Source: Bacteroides pyogenes_A
GTDB taxonomy: Bacteria > Bacteroidota > Bacteroidia > Bacteroidales > Bacteroidaceae
Length of the DNA stretch: 64,000 nt
Strand: one strand, 5' to 3'
Assembly (NCBI RefSeq): GCF_048595595.1
Contig: NZ_CP184347.1
Each line of letters begins with the position of its first letter. Position 1 is the stretch's first letter. The position numbers and the translations under genes were made by a program. Under the pieces are notes generated by a model. That model did not search any database. It had not been told where the DNA came from and saw only the letters and a program-made list of their open reading frames with translations. This document shows, one piece after another, positions 17,432-26,008 of this stretch.

Positions 17432-18637
17432 ATGAAAAAAGTCATACTTATAATATGCGCTATCTTATGCCTCCCCTCCGTGTGGGCGCAGCATAGCGAA
17501 AACAACGAACTGCTCGCGGAGAAGCCCGTGAAGAAAAACAAGAGGGCTTGGGAGCTTGGTATAGGAGGTGCGCTGATCAACTGGAACCGTGTGGCCGTCA
17601 CCGGTTTTCAGAACCTTCAGGACGGTTACCTCTACAACCTGAAGGCCGAACACCTGATGGGAGGTGTCAACCTGTACGTGGCACGGGAGCTGAACCGCTG
17701 GTTCTATCTCGACCTGCAAGGAACGATGGGAATAGCCAAAAACCATCATAGAACGCCGGAGAACGACAATAAGCACAACTTCCTCTACATGGGAGGGCTC
17801 GGGCTGCAATGGAGGCTAAGCCCCATGTTCAGGTCGAAGTACGTGGAGCCTTACCTGCGCGTGGGCATGAACTACCTGCACAAGGATTTCGACGCGAGGT
17901 ACTCCGGAATCTTCTACGAAGACCCCACCGGGAAAGCTCATTGGGAAGCCACCGATACGTGGAACAAGAACGGACGCGAGAAGGATAAGGATTCCTTCTT
18001 CCCCCTTTCTCTGGGAGCGGGCGCGAACGCATGGCTCAACAACTCGCTGGGGCTTGGCCTGCAAGGCGAGTACCTGATGCCGTTGCAGAAGAATCTGCCC
18101 CGTTTCGCACAGATCACCCTGCGTGTGATGTGGCGCATCGGCGGACACGACAAGCGTCCGGCACCGGTAGTTCAGTATGTGGAAATAGACAGGCCGGTGG
18201 AACGCATCGTAGAACGCATCGTGGAGAAGGAAGTGCGTGTTCCTGCCGAGCAGAAGATCTGCGACATGTTCGACAACGTGAACTTCGAATTCGACAAATA
18301 TGCGCTTACTGCCGAGTCGGAAACGATTCTCGACAAGGCTGCCGAGATGCTCAAAGAGCATAGAGGATCGCGCTTCCTGATCACGGGATTCACCGACGCA
18401 CGCGGAACGGACGCTTACAACCTGCGACTCTCGCGCAACAGGGCGAAAGCCGTTGTAGATGCGCTCGTGAAGAGAGGCGTGCCGGCGGAAATGCTCAAGT
18501 CGCGCGGTGTGGGCAAGCGCGCCGTATCGGTTCCGGCAAGCGAGTCCGTCAATGTCCGTCTGGGCGACCGCAAGGTGACTATCGAGCGGATCACCAAGTC
18601 GGAATACTGGAATAAGCTGCCCCAACATCAGGATTGA
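17432..18637 (+). CDS. OmpA-family outer membrane protein
   Basis: This 401-residue protein has a signal peptide (MKKVILIICAILCLPSVWA|Q). A beta-barrel-like N-terminal half follows with alternating aromatic strands (YLYNLKAEHL, WFYLDLQGTMGIA, YLRVGMNYL). Next is a short linker rich in E/V/R (ERIVERIVEKEVRVPAEQ, about 258-280), then a C-terminal OmpA peptidoglycan-binding domain (NVNFEFDKYALTAES, GFTDARGTDAYNLRLSRNRA). It would span the outer membrane and hold peptidoglycan. Placed 44 bp behind the collagen-like lipoprotein gene, it may anchor, display or export that protein. A terminator-like hairpin lies about 95 bp downstream. Confidence 0.88.
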   Translation: MKKVILIICAILCLPSVWAQHSENNELLAEKPVKKNKRAWELGIGGALINWNRVAVTGFQNLQDGYLYNLKAEHLMGGVNLYVARELNRWFYLDLQGTMGIAKNHHRTPENDNKHNFLYMGGLGLQWRLSPMFRSKYVEPYLRVGMNYLHKDFDARYSGIFYEDPTGKAHWEATDTWNKNGREKDKDSFFPLSLGAGANAWLNNSLGLGLQGEYLMPLQKNLPRFAQITLRVMWRIGGHDKRPAPVVQYVEIDRPVERIVERIVEKEVRVPAEQKICDMFDNVNFEFDKYALTAESETILDKAAEMLKEHRGSRFLITGFTDARGTDAYNLRLSRNRAKAVVDALVKRGVPAEMLKSRGVGKRAVSVPASESVNVRLGDRKVTIERITKSEYWNKLPQHQD

Positions 18638-18733
18638 TCACGTATCGGTCGTCAGTACTGATCGTGCATTGATCTTTACATAGAAAAAGACGAGGGTGAA
18701 TTCTAAGTCCTCTCCAAACAATATCTATAAAAT

Positions 18734-18773
18734 CTTACCCAGGTTTACGAATATTAACGTATCCTTGGGTAAG
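18734..18773 (+). terminator. Hairpin downstream of the OmpA-family gene
   Basis: CTTACCCA (18734-18741) pairs with TGGGTAAG (18766-18773), with further pairing inside. It is followed by TTCTTAT. It probably ends the collagen-like/OmpA transcript just before the IS110 element. Confidence 0.6.
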
Positions 18774-18855
18774 TTCTTATATAGACATAACTACTCTTCA
18801 GAAGTGTATAGCTACTTCCTAAACCTAAGAATTTTTCGAAGTTAAGCCCCTTTTA

Positions 18856-19851
18856 TTATGCTACCAATGTTACAAATGGAGTCTGCCTTCGTATCACAGC
18901 AAAAGACCTTGCTATGATTTTGGCTCTTACCGCATTGATTACAGATGCTTTATGTTTTCCCTCGGCTATTTTCCTTTTATAATATGCTTTCATCTGTGGA
19001 TCCCAAGAGATGGCAGTAATGGCTGCGCGGGTAAGGTATACTTTTACTTCTTTGTTAGCCAATGTAGAAGTTTGCGTTCTTCCCCGTATAGAAATACCTG
19101 AAGTATGTTCAAATGGGGCAACTCCACAATAGCAGGCAAATTTCCTCGGGTTGTCAAATCTTTGAAAATTCTCAGTAACACACAGTAATACAATGGCATT
19201 GATGATTCCTATACCTTTTATACTTCTTAATAGCAAGTAGTTTGTATAAAGAGAACTACTGGCGGCTATTAGTTGCTCCATAGCTTCTTCCACCTTCAGG
19301 ATCTTTTCCTTTATCGACTTGAGCTGTTCTTCCAAAAAAGCAATGGATTCTGTCACATCAGCCAACTTAACCATGTGGGAGAATGTTTCCAATAACTTTA
19401 TGCTTGATACTTTTTGCTTGACCAGATTGTCACGTACAATAATCCATCCTCGCAGTCTCACCAAGTCTTCGTCAGGCAATTTGTATAGTTCCAGTTTTCG
19501 ATAGTGTAATGCCGCATAGTTTGCTATTTTTTTAGCGTCAATGCGGTCATTTTTTCCTCGTTGCAAGCCTATTGACTTCTTTATGGTTAACGGACAAACT
19601 AAAGTCAGGGAAAATCCCATGGAAACACTTGAAACTGATAATTCTGTGACATAACTTCCCATGTTTTCAGCACAGAATAAGAGTTTAGATAAAGAAAGGT
19701 GATAACCAGCTATCCAATTCAATAAAGATTGGACCCCCTCTGGAGTGTTATTAAAAGACTTGTGAGACAACTCTTTCTCGTCCGCGGACATTAATGATGC
19801 ATCGAATGTTTTTTTTCCTACATCAAGACCTACAAAATGAGAATAATTCAT
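18856..19851 (-). CDS. IS110-family transposase (DEDD recombinase)
   Basis: This intact 331-residue protein has the two-domain IS110 plan. The N-terminal RuvC-like DEDD domain begins FVGLDVGKKTFDAS (first Asp at residue 10), with CAENMG supplying the Glu and KNDRIDAKKIA the final Asp pair. A coiled-coil spacer (about 160-195) follows. The C-terminal Transposase_20 domain has SIKGIGIINAIVLL and YCGVAPFEHTSGISIRG, where the Ser in HTSG is the expected serine nucleophile. Family knowledge says such recombinases are guided by a bridge RNA encoded in the noncoding end. No frameshift or stop is seen, so the element may be active. Confidence 0.95.
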   Translation of the reverse strand: MNYSHFVGLDVGKKTFDASLMSADEKELSHKSFNNTPEGVQSLLNWIAGYHLSLSKLLFCAENMGSYVTELSVSSVSMGFSLTLVCPLTIKKSIGLQRGKNDRIDAKKIANYAALHYRKLELYKLPDEDLVRLRGWIIVRDNLVKQKVSSIKLLETFSHMVKLADVTESIAFLEEQLKSIKEKILKVEEAMEQLIAASSSLYTNYLLLRSIKGIGIINAIVLLCVTENFQRFDNPRKFACYCGVAPFEHTSGISIRGRTQTSTLANKEVKVYLTRAAITAISWDPQMKAYYKRKIAEGKHKASVINAVRAKIIARSFAVIRRQTPFVTLVA

Positions 19852-19859
19852 AACTTTGT

Positions 19860-20100
19860 ATTTACAGTATTAAACATGAAGGAGAAACAGCTAATACATT
19901 TATTAGGTCGTGAGCCTACAATTCTAACTGGCTAGGTTCTCCGATTAAGAGAGTTGCAGTCTGATTCAGCCTATAGTCATTTAAGACTAGTGTCAAAGTT
20001 AGTTCACTGCAACTCTTCTTTTCAAATATACACTTATATTTTTATTGGGATATTTAATACTGCAAATGTAAATGTGTCAAAACATGGAATTGGGAGAAGT
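19860..20100 (-). ncRNA. Candidate bridge RNA region of the IS110 element
   Basis: Upstream of the transposase start lies about 250 bp without an open frame. An 11-bp perfect stem, AGAGTTGCAGT (19950-19960) with ACTGCAACTCT (20006-20016), encloses a 45-nt loop. In IS110-group elements the bridge RNA with target- and donor-binding loops is encoded at this place. The exact ends and the loop assignments cannot be read from a single copy. Confidence 0.5.
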
Positions 20101-20142
20101 TCTCTTTCATATTGATAACTACCACCCTTTCTAATCAAATAA

Positions 20143-20187
20143 AACAATCGCTATCATTGAGTTTTTAGCTCTTTGATAGCGATTGTT
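20143..20187. terminator. 14-bp hairpin between IS110 element and rng
   Basis: AACAATCGCTATCA (20143-20156) pairs perfectly with TGATAGCGATTGTT (20174-20187) around a 17-nt loop. A short T-run (CTTT) follows on the plus strand. It could be the original terminator of the plus-strand OmpA transcript before insertion. The remaining 20190-20370 contains no gene that can be supported. Confidence 0.6.
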
Positions 20188-20371
20188 CTTTACAAATGAC
20201 AGTTGATTTAAGGAAAATGGAATTTTAACACACCTCCGTCTTTTTTGAGGAGCCGGGATATGGCTCTGTGATTTGAACCCTGAAAGTAACACAAAAAACT
20301 TTTAGGGTTTATTTATCTGATAAAGTACCCATTTGAGAAGTAATTCCATATAGTGGCAGCAATAAAAAACA

Positions 20372-20414
20372 AATTACCCAAGAGTACGGGACTCGGCCGT
20401 AGTCTTGGGTAATT
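20372..20414 (-). terminator. Rho-independent terminator of rng
   Basis: A 12-bp perfect stem (AATTACCCAAGA 20372-20383, TCTTGGGTAATT 20403-20414) is followed on the minus strand by a run of six T (complement of 20364-20369). It lies 50 bp past the rng stop codon. Confidence 0.85.
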
Positions 20415-20463
20415 CGTTCATAAGGTTTTGAGAGAATGCCGGCAGCCCGGCTGTATTCCCCCT

Positions 20464-22038
20464 TTACTTGATCTCGATCTCTTCCTTCATGTCGATCTCT
20501 TCGTGCTGTGTGTCGTAGAACACGTATTGCAGGAACGCGAGTTTCTGATTGGGGATGATCTTGATTCCGAATCCGTATTTCATTTGCCACTTCCGCTTCA
20601 GCGACATGATGCCCTGATTGATGTAAGCGGCTACATACGGATGGACGTGCAACGAGAATTTCTTTACCTTCAGTTTGTTGACCAGGTAGTCGATTTTATT
20701 TTCCAAAGTATCCGTAAAGAGGATGGACGATTTGACCTTTCCCTTTCCGAAGCAGGCGGGGCAGGTTTCGGTCGTATCCACATCCATGGCAGGGCGCACG
20801 CGCTGGCGGGTGATCTGCATCAACCCGAATTTGCTGAGCGGCAGGATGTTGTGCCGTGCCCTGTCTTTCTGCATGTTGGCGCACATGCGTTCGTAAAGCG
20901 CTTGTCGGTTGGCGGCTTCGTTCATGTCGATAAAGTCTACCACGATGATACCCCCCATGTCTCTCAGGCGCAGTTGGCGCGCCAGCTCGTCGGCGGCTCC
21001 AAGGTTCACTTCGAGCGCGTTTCCTTCCTGCCCGTTGGCATTCTTGGTGCGGTTGCCGCTGTTCACGTCTACTACGTGAAGCGCCTCAGTGTGCTCAATA
21101 ATCAGGTAGGCACCGCTCTTGTAAGAGATTGTTTTGCCGAACGACGATTTGATTTGTTTGGTGATACCGAAATTGTCGTAAATGGGAAGTTGCCCTTTAT
21201 ACAGCTTCACGATGTTCGCCCGGTCGGGGGCGATGAGTGTCACGTAGTCTTTGATTTCGTGATACACGGCCTCGTCGTTGACGTATATGTTCTCGAAAGA
21301 AGGGTTGAAGAGGTCGCGCAGCAACCCTACGGCGCGGCTCGTTTCTTCGTAGATCAACGTCGGAAATTTGGAGGCCTTCTGTACTTTTGTGATAGTCTCT
21401 TCCCAATGCTTTACCAGCACTTTAAGCTCTCCGTCGAGCTCCGCCACGCGTTTGCCTTCGGCTACCGTGCGCACGATGACGCCGAAGTTTTTCGGCTTGA
21501 TGCTCATGAGCAGCTGTTTGAGGCGGGCACGTTCTTCGCTCGATTTAATTTTTTGCGACACGGAAACCTTGTCGTTGAAAGGGATCAGCACCAGATAGCG
21601 TCCGGCGAATGAAATCTCGGACGTCAGCCGAGGGCCCTTCGTCGAAATGGGTTCCTTTACGATCTGCACCACTACTTCTTGTCCCACCTTCAGGGTGTTG
21701 GCTATGGAGCCTTCTTTGTCGAGGTCGGGAAGCAGGGTTGCTTTGCCGATGGGGTTCAGCTTCTTCTGGTTGCTTAAAGTCTGCTTTACGTACTTTTGGA
21801 TAGAATTGAATTGCGGACCCAGGTCTAAGTAATGAAGGAAAGCGTCTTTCTCGTAACCCACGTCCACAAAGCATGCATTCAGTCCGGGCATCAGCTTCTT
21901 GATGCGTCCCAAATACATATTCCCTACGGAGAAGGAGATGTTTCTTCCTTCGCTTTGAAGTTCCACGAGGCTCTTGTCTTCGAGCAATGCGATGGAGACT
22001 TCTTTGGGTTGTACGTCTACTACTAATTCGCTTGTCAC
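20464..22038 (-). CDS. rng: Ribonuclease G/E family endoribonuclease
   Basis: A GTG start at 22038 gives 524 residues beginning (M)TSELVVDVQPKEV, the usual start of Bacteroidetes RNase G. A longer ATG frame to 22116 would translate through an intercistronic hairpin and is not favoured. Visible parts are an S1 RNA-binding domain (NMYLGRIKKLMPGLNACFVDVGYEKDAF split across about 40-70), the catalytic DNase I-like region with VVDFIDMN and the Asp residues of HVVDVNSGN, and the zinc-link CPACFGKG. The enzyme cleaves single-stranded AU-rich RNA for rRNA maturation and mRNA decay in the cytoplasm. The canonical HU gene lies upstream on the same strand; hairpins at 22087-22158 separate the two. Confidence 0.93.
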   Translation of the reverse strand: MTSELVVDVQPKEVSIALLEDKSLVELQSEGRNISFSVGNMYLGRIKKLMPGLNACFVDVGYEKDAFLHYLDLGPQFNSIQKYVKQTLSNQKKLNPIGKATLLPDLDKEGSIANTLKVGQEVVVQIVKEPISTKGPRLTSEISFAGRYLVLIPFNDKVSVSQKIKSSEERARLKQLLMSIKPKNFGVIVRTVAEGKRVAELDGELKVLVKHWEETITKVQKASKFPTLIYEETSRAVGLLRDLFNPSFENIYVNDEAVYHEIKDYVTLIAPDRANIVKLYKGQLPIYDNFGITKQIKSSFGKTISYKSGAYLIIEHTEALHVVDVNSGNRTKNANGQEGNALEVNLGAADELARQLRLRDMGGIIVVDFIDMNEAANRQALYERMCANMQKDRARHNILPLSKFGLMQITRQRVRPAMDVDTTETCPACFGKGKVKSSILFTDTLENKIDYLVNKLKVKKFSLHVHPYVAAYINQGIMSLKRKWQMKYGFGIKIIPNQKLAFLQYVFYDTQHEEIDMKEEIEIK

Positions 22039-22086
22039 TTGTTTCTTTTTACTTTTTTTGTTCGTTTTAGGGTCGGTGTACACAGG

Positions 22087-22158
22087 CAGGAACCCGGGAA
22101 TCGGGTTCTTAAACAAAGAACAAACCTGAAAGACAGAAGCTTCGCAAGTTTGTTCTTT
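22087..22158 (-). terminator. Double hairpin between hup and rng
   Basis: AAAGAACAAAC (22115-22125) pairs with GTTTGTTCTTT (22148-22158), and GAACCCG with CGGGTTC near 22089-22107 forms a second stem. On the minus strand the first hairpin is followed by GTTTAAG rather than a long T-run. It may therefore attenuate or process the hup-rng transcript rather than end it fully. Confidence 0.6.
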
Positions 22159-22310
22159 ATTCTGTTCCGATCAGACTTAAAAAATTATTTTTTGCTTTTA
22201 TGTCTGTTCTTTCTTAGTCTTTTTTTACGCTTGTGCGTAGACATTTTATGTCTTTTTTTCTTTTTTCCGCTTGGCATAGCTTTTTCTCTTTTATGGGTTA
22301 ATACTCTTGT

Positions 22311-22589
22311 TTATTGATTCTTTACCGAAATTGTAAATGTCTTGGCCGGTTTAAAAGCCGGAATGTTGTGCTCGGGGATGATGATGGTAGTGTTCTTCGA
22401 AATGTTTCGGGCTGTTTTCTGAGCTCTTCTCTTCACTATGAAGCTACCGAATCCGCGGAGATATACATTCTCATCATTCGACAATGATTCTTTTACTGCA
22501 TCCATGAATGCTTCTACTGTGGTAAGAACCGTCGCCTTGTCGATCCCGGTTTTCTTCGCAATCTCGTTTACAATATCTGCTTTAGTCAT
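22311..22589 (-). CDS. hup: Histone-like DNA-binding protein HU
   Basis: The start MTKADIVNEIAKKTG (92 residues) is the standard HU beginning; a 17-codon longer frame is ignored. The fold is complete: helices at 3-40, the LRGFGSFIVKRR beta element near 45-56, the arm with ARNISKNTTIIIPEHNIPAFKPA, and the C-terminal helix TFTISVKN. HU dimers bend and compact DNA in the nucleoid. A TATATTTG -7 box lies 49 bp upstream at 22638-22645 (minus strand). The gene stands ahead of rng and diverges from mutY. Confidence 0.95.
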   Translation of the reverse strand: MTKADIVNEIAKKTGIDKATVLTTVEAFMDAVKESLSNDENVYLRGFGSFIVKRRAQKTARNISKNTTIIIPEHNIPAFKPAKTFTISVKNQ

Positions 22590-22785
22590 TTTCTTAAAAA
22601 ATATTATTAATAGTTTTCTTGCTAATTTTTTGGACTGCAAATATATAGCTTTTTGGCTTCCTAAAAAAATATATTCTCCACAAATTTCGTTAGTTTTTTT
22701 AGATTTTGAGTTTTTTAGTTCGTAAGTTTGCGCCTTGGTCGGAGAGTTCGCAGCTCCGGCAGCAATAAACTTTAATGGCTGATCA

Positions 22786-23832
22786 ATGTTTGCAGAAAAA
22801 ATAATCGACTGGTATGAAGTGCATAAACGGGAGCTTCCGTGGAGGGAGTCGTCCGACCCTTACCGTATCTGGGTTTCGGAGATTATCTTGCAGCAGACGC
22901 GTGTGGCGCAGGGGTATGATTACTTCCTGCGTTTCGTGGAGCGGTTTCCCGACGTGGAGTCGCTGGCTGCCGCACACGAGGACGAGGTGATGAAGTACTG
23001 GCAGGGGCTGGGCTATTACTCGCGCGCACGCAACCTGCATGCCGCCGCACGGAGCATGAACGGGGTTTTTCCGCGCACTTATCCCGAAGTGAGGGCTTTG
23101 AAGGGGGTGGGGGAGTACACTGCCGCGGCGGTGTGTTCGTTCGCCTACGGGATGCCTTATGCAGCGGTAGACGGCAATGTGTACAGGGTGCTCTCGCGTT
23201 TCTTCGGCATCGATACGCCCATCGACTCTACGCAGGGCAAGAAGCTGTTTGCCGCATTGGCGCAGGAGGTAATGGACAAGCGGCGTCCGGGCGTGTACAA
23301 TCAGGCGGTGATGGACTTCGGTGCGCTGCAATGCACGCCACGGTCGCCCGGTTGCGGGGAGTGCCCCCTTTCCGGCGGTTGCGCGGCTCTGGCGAAGGGA
23401 ACCGTGGCGCAACTGCCGATGAAGCGGCATAAGACGAAGACGACCGACCGTTATTTTCATTATATGTTCGTGCGTGCGGGCGCGTATACTTATATAAAAA
23501 AGAGGACAGACGACGATATCTGGAAGAATCTTTTCGAGTTTCCGCTGATAGAGGCTCCCGTCCCGCTAAAGGAAGAGGAGCTGCTTGCCCACCCCCGCTT
23601 CAGAGAGTGGATTGCTCCGGGCGAGCGTCCCGCTGTGAGGCCGGTGCGCAAGAATGTGAAGCATGTGCTGTCTCACCGGGTGATCTACGCCGATTTCTAC
23701 GAGGTGTCGCTGCCCGAAAGCTCGGCTTCGTTTGCCGGATACAGGAAGATACTTCTCGAAGACCTCGACAGCTTTGCCGTATCGAGGCTGATTCAGGCTT
23801 TCGTCGGCGATTCGTACGCCGGCGGAAGATAG
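22786..23832 (+). CDS. mutY: A/G-specific adenine glycosylase MutY
   Basis: This 348-residue protein removes adenine mispaired with 8-oxoguanine. The catalytic Glu is E32 in SEIILQQTRV. The helix-hairpin-helix is LKGVGEYTAAAV (105-116), the catalytic Asp is D129 in AAVDGNV, and the 4Fe-4S cysteines fall at 183, 190, 193 and 199 (C-x6-C-x2-C-x5-C). A C-terminal Nudix/MutT-like domain that recognises 8-oxoG follows (about 220-345). The length is normal for the family. It is divergent from hup and followed by ssb 134 bp later, which has its own promoter. Confidence 0.97.
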   Translation: MFAEKIIDWYEVHKRELPWRESSDPYRIWVSEIILQQTRVAQGYDYFLRFVERFPDVESLAAAHEDEVMKYWQGLGYYSRARNLHAAARSMNGVFPRTYPEVRALKGVGEYTAAAVCSFAYGMPYAAVDGNVYRVLSRFFGIDTPIDSTQGKKLFAALAQEVMDKRRPGVYNQAVMDFGALQCTPRSPGCGECPLSGGCAALAKGTVAQLPMKRHKTKTTDRYFHYMFVRAGAYTYIKKRTDDDIWKNLFEFPLIEAPVPLKEEELLAHPRFREWIAPGERPAVRPVRKNVKHVLSHRVIYADFYEVSLPESSASFAGYRKILLEDLDSFAVSRLIQAFVGDSYAGGR

Positions 23833-23895
23833 AAATATGGGGTGCAGGATATTCTCCGGGAAGTCTCGTTGACGATTAATATTTTTCGAAAGTCC

Positions 23896-23926
23896 TTGCA
23901 TGCTACGATTAGAATGTTTAATTTTG
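23896..23926 (+). promoter_or_regulatory. Bacteroides-type promoter of ssb
   Basis: TTGC (23896-23899) and TAATTTTG (23919-23926) are separated by 19 bp, matching the -33/TAnnTTTG consensus. It lies 40 bp before the ssb start codon. Confidence 0.78.
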
Positions 23927-23966
23927 GCAGCGGAACAGAATGTTCTTTCATTAAATAAATACGTAT

Positions 23967-24632
23967 ATGTCAGTAAATAAAGTGATATTATTGGGCAACG
24001 TGGGACAAGACCCGCGCGTGAAATACTTCGATACAGGCTCGGCGGTAGCGACTTTCCCGTTGGCTACGACGGATCGTGCCTACACGCTGTCGAACGGAAC
24101 ACAGATTCCCGAGCGAACGGAATGGCACAACATCGTCGTGTCCAACCGCTTGGCAGAAGTGGTGGATAAATACGTGCACAAAGGCGACAAGCTTTACTTG
24201 GAGGGTAAGATCAGGACACGTTCGTACACCGACCAGTCGGGGGCTACGCGTTATATCACGGAAGTTTACGCGGACAATATGGAAATGCTGACTCCGAAAG
24301 GTGCAAGTACGGGGACTTCTGCGGCTGCATCCGCTTCTTCGCAGATGGGGCAGGGAAACCCCTTGCCGCAGGGACAGACGCAGCCTTCGCAGGGATACTC
24401 GCCGCAAGCTCAGCCTTCGCAGGGGCAATCATCGCAGGGATATTCATCGCAAGCTCAGCCTTCGCAGGGGCAATCATCGCAGGGATACTCATCGCAAGCT
24501 CAGCCTTCGCAGATGCAGCAGGGACAGACGCAACCTTCGCAAGGGTACTCGCCGCAGGGACAGCAGGGACCTATGCAGTCGCCGCAGGGGCAGCCCGCAG
24601 AAGATAATCCGGCAGATGACTTGCCGTTTTAA
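23967..24632 (+). CDS. ssb: Single-stranded DNA-binding protein
   Basis: This 221-residue protein has an OB-fold at about 1-110 (MSVNKVILLGNVGQDP, WHNIVVSNRLAEV, GDKLYLEGKIRTRSY). A Gln/Ser/Pro-rich flexible linker follows, then the acidic C-terminal tip DDLPF that recruits replication and repair partners. The linker carries a 15-residue repeat (QAQPSQGQSSQGYSS type) encoded by near-identical 45-bp units at about 24415-24505. This makes it longer than typical SSB (about 150-180 residues). It coats single-stranded DNA during replication, repair and recombination. gldE follows after 22 bp. Confidence 0.96.
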   Translation: MSVNKVILLGNVGQDPRVKYFDTGSAVATFPLATTDRAYTLSNGTQIPERTEWHNIVVSNRLAEVVDKYVHKGDKLYLEGKIRTRSYTDQSGATRYITEVYADNMEMLTPKGASTGTSAAASASSQMGQGNPLPQGQTQPSQGYSPQAQPSQGQSSQGYSSQAQPSQGQSSQGYSSQAQPSQMQQGQTQPSQGYSPQGQQGPMQSPQGQPAEDNPADDLPF

Positions 24633-24654
24633 GTTTAACTAAAACCGAAACTCT

Positions 24655-26001
24655 TTGGACTCAGATGGTTATTTAAGCCAATTGGCTGACATTTTCAACG
24701 GTATAACCGTAAATACTCCTTCTTTTTCGGCCGTTGCGGCCATCATACTGGCGGGTGTGCTTCTACTCGCATCGGGCTTTGCTTCGGCTTCCGAGATAGC
24801 CTTTTTCTCGCTCTCGCCTTCCGACCTGAACGATATCGGAGAGCGCAATCATCCCTCTGACGAAAAGATAAGCACGCTTCTGGAGGACTCTCAACGCCTG
24901 CTGGCAACGATACTGATTACGAACAACTTCGTGAACGTGACCATCATCATGCTTTGCAACTTCTTCTTCATGAACGTGTTCGAGTTTCATTCGCCCTTGG
25001 CGGAGTTTCTGTTGCTCACTGTCATCCTTACGTTCCTGCTGCTGTTGTTCGGCGAAATCATCCCGAAGATTTATTCGGCGCAAAAGACACTGGCCTTCTG
25101 TCGGTTTGCCGCGCCGGGCATCAGGGTGTTGGAGAAAGTGTTCCATCCCGTGGCTACGGTGCTGGTGCGCTCCACCGCCTTCATGAACAAGTTTTTCGGG
25201 AGGAAAGGGCGCAATATCTCCGTCAGCGAGCTGTCGCATGCGCTGGAGCTGACGGACAAGACGGAGATATCCGAAGAGACCAATATTCTGGAGGGCATCA
25301 TCCGCTTCGGCGGGGAGACTGTGGAGGAGGTGATGACGCCCCGCCTCGACATGGTGGATCTGGATATACGTACTCCTTTTACGGAAGTGATCAGGTGTGT
25401 CATCGAGAACGCTTATTCGCGCATTCCGGTGTACTCCGAATCGCGCGACAACATCAAGGGGGTGCTTTACATCAAAGACCTCTTGCCGCATCTCAACAAG
25501 GGCGACAACTTCCGTTGGCAGTCGCTCATACGTCCCGCCTACTTCGTTCCGGAGAAAAAAATGATAGACGACTTGCTGCGCGACTTTCAGGCGAATAAGA
25601 TACATATAGCCATCGTGGTGGACGAGTTCGGAGGGACGTCGGGCATCGTGACGATGGAGGACATCATCGAGGAAATCGTGGGCGAGATTCAGGACGAATA
25701 CGACGAGGAAGAACGCACGTATGTGGTGGTGAACGACCATACTTGGATATTCGAGGCGAAGACGCTTCTGAGCGACTTCTACAAGATTGTGGAGGTGGGA
25801 GAGGACGAGTTTGCCAAGGTGGCGGGAGATGCCGACACGCTGGCGGGAATGTTGCTTGAGATAAAGGGCGAGTTTCCCGAACTGCACGAGAAAGTGGTGT
25901 ACCGCAACTATGAGTTCGAGGTGCTCGAGATGGACAGCCGCCGCATCCTGAAGGTGAAGTTCACCGTTCTGCCCAAGCAAACCGAAGAACGGGAGGGCTG
26001 A
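24655..26001 (+). CDS. gldE: Gliding-motility-type CBS/CorC membrane protein GldE
   Basis: This 448-residue protein of the hemolysin/CorC family probably begins at a TTG codon (DSDGYLSQLADIF). Membrane segments lie near 25-48, 92-112 and 118-140 (the last including FGEIIPKIYS). A paired CBS domain follows at about 220-340 (VMTPRLDMVDLD, SRIPVYSESRDNIKGVLYIKDLL, AIVVDEFGGTSGIVTMEDIIEEIVGEI), then a C-terminal transporter-associated domain. In gliding Bacteroidetes GldE supports GldD; in non-gliding Bacteroides it is kept and probably acts in ion homeostasis or envelope function. The phosphopantetheinyl transferase gene follows after 7 bp, so the two are cotranscribed. Confidence 0.9.
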   Translation: MDSDGYLSQLADIFNGITVNTPSFSAVAAIILAGVLLLASGFASASEIAFFSLSPSDLNDIGERNHPSDEKISTLLEDSQRLLATILITNNFVNVTIIMLCNFFFMNVFEFHSPLAEFLLLTVILTFLLLLFGEIIPKIYSAQKTLAFCRFAAPGIRVLEKVFHPVATVLVRSTAFMNKFFGRKGRNISVSELSHALELTDKTEISEETNILEGIIRFGGETVEEVMTPRLDMVDLDIRTPFTEVIRCVIENAYSRIPVYSESRDNIKGVLYIKDLLPHLNKGDNFRWQSLIRPAYFVPEKKMIDDLLRDFQANKIHIAIVVDEFGGTSGIVTMEDIIEEIVGEIQDEYDEEERTYVVVNDHTWIFEAKTLLSDFYKIVEVGEDEFAKVAGDADTLAGMLLEIKGEFPELHEKVVYRNYEFEVLEMDSRRILKVKFTVLPKQTEEREG

Positions 26002-26008
26002 CGGGCGG

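Larger units (their letters stand above)
18790..20100 (-). mobile_element. IS110-family insertion sequence (approximate limits)
   Basis: The element holds one transposase gene (18856-19851, minus strand) and a noncoding left end of about 250 bp upstream of it (19852 to about 20100). IS110 elements have no usual terminal inverted repeats or target duplications, so the ends cannot be fixed from one copy. Base composition is more AT-rich than the flanking coding DNA. It lies between the OmpA-family gene and rng, and no gene is visibly broken. Confidence 0.75.

Noticed and set aside
18734..20414. Related hairpins (TTACCCA/TGGGTAA) on both sides of the IS110 element as insertion ends
   Set aside because: Both are well explained as terminators of the OmpA-family gene and rng; similarity is limited to the short arms and they lie outside the likely element limits.
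22039..22116. ATG-started N-terminal extension of rng
   Set aside because: It would translate through intercistronic hairpins. The GTG at 22038 gives the family's normal start.
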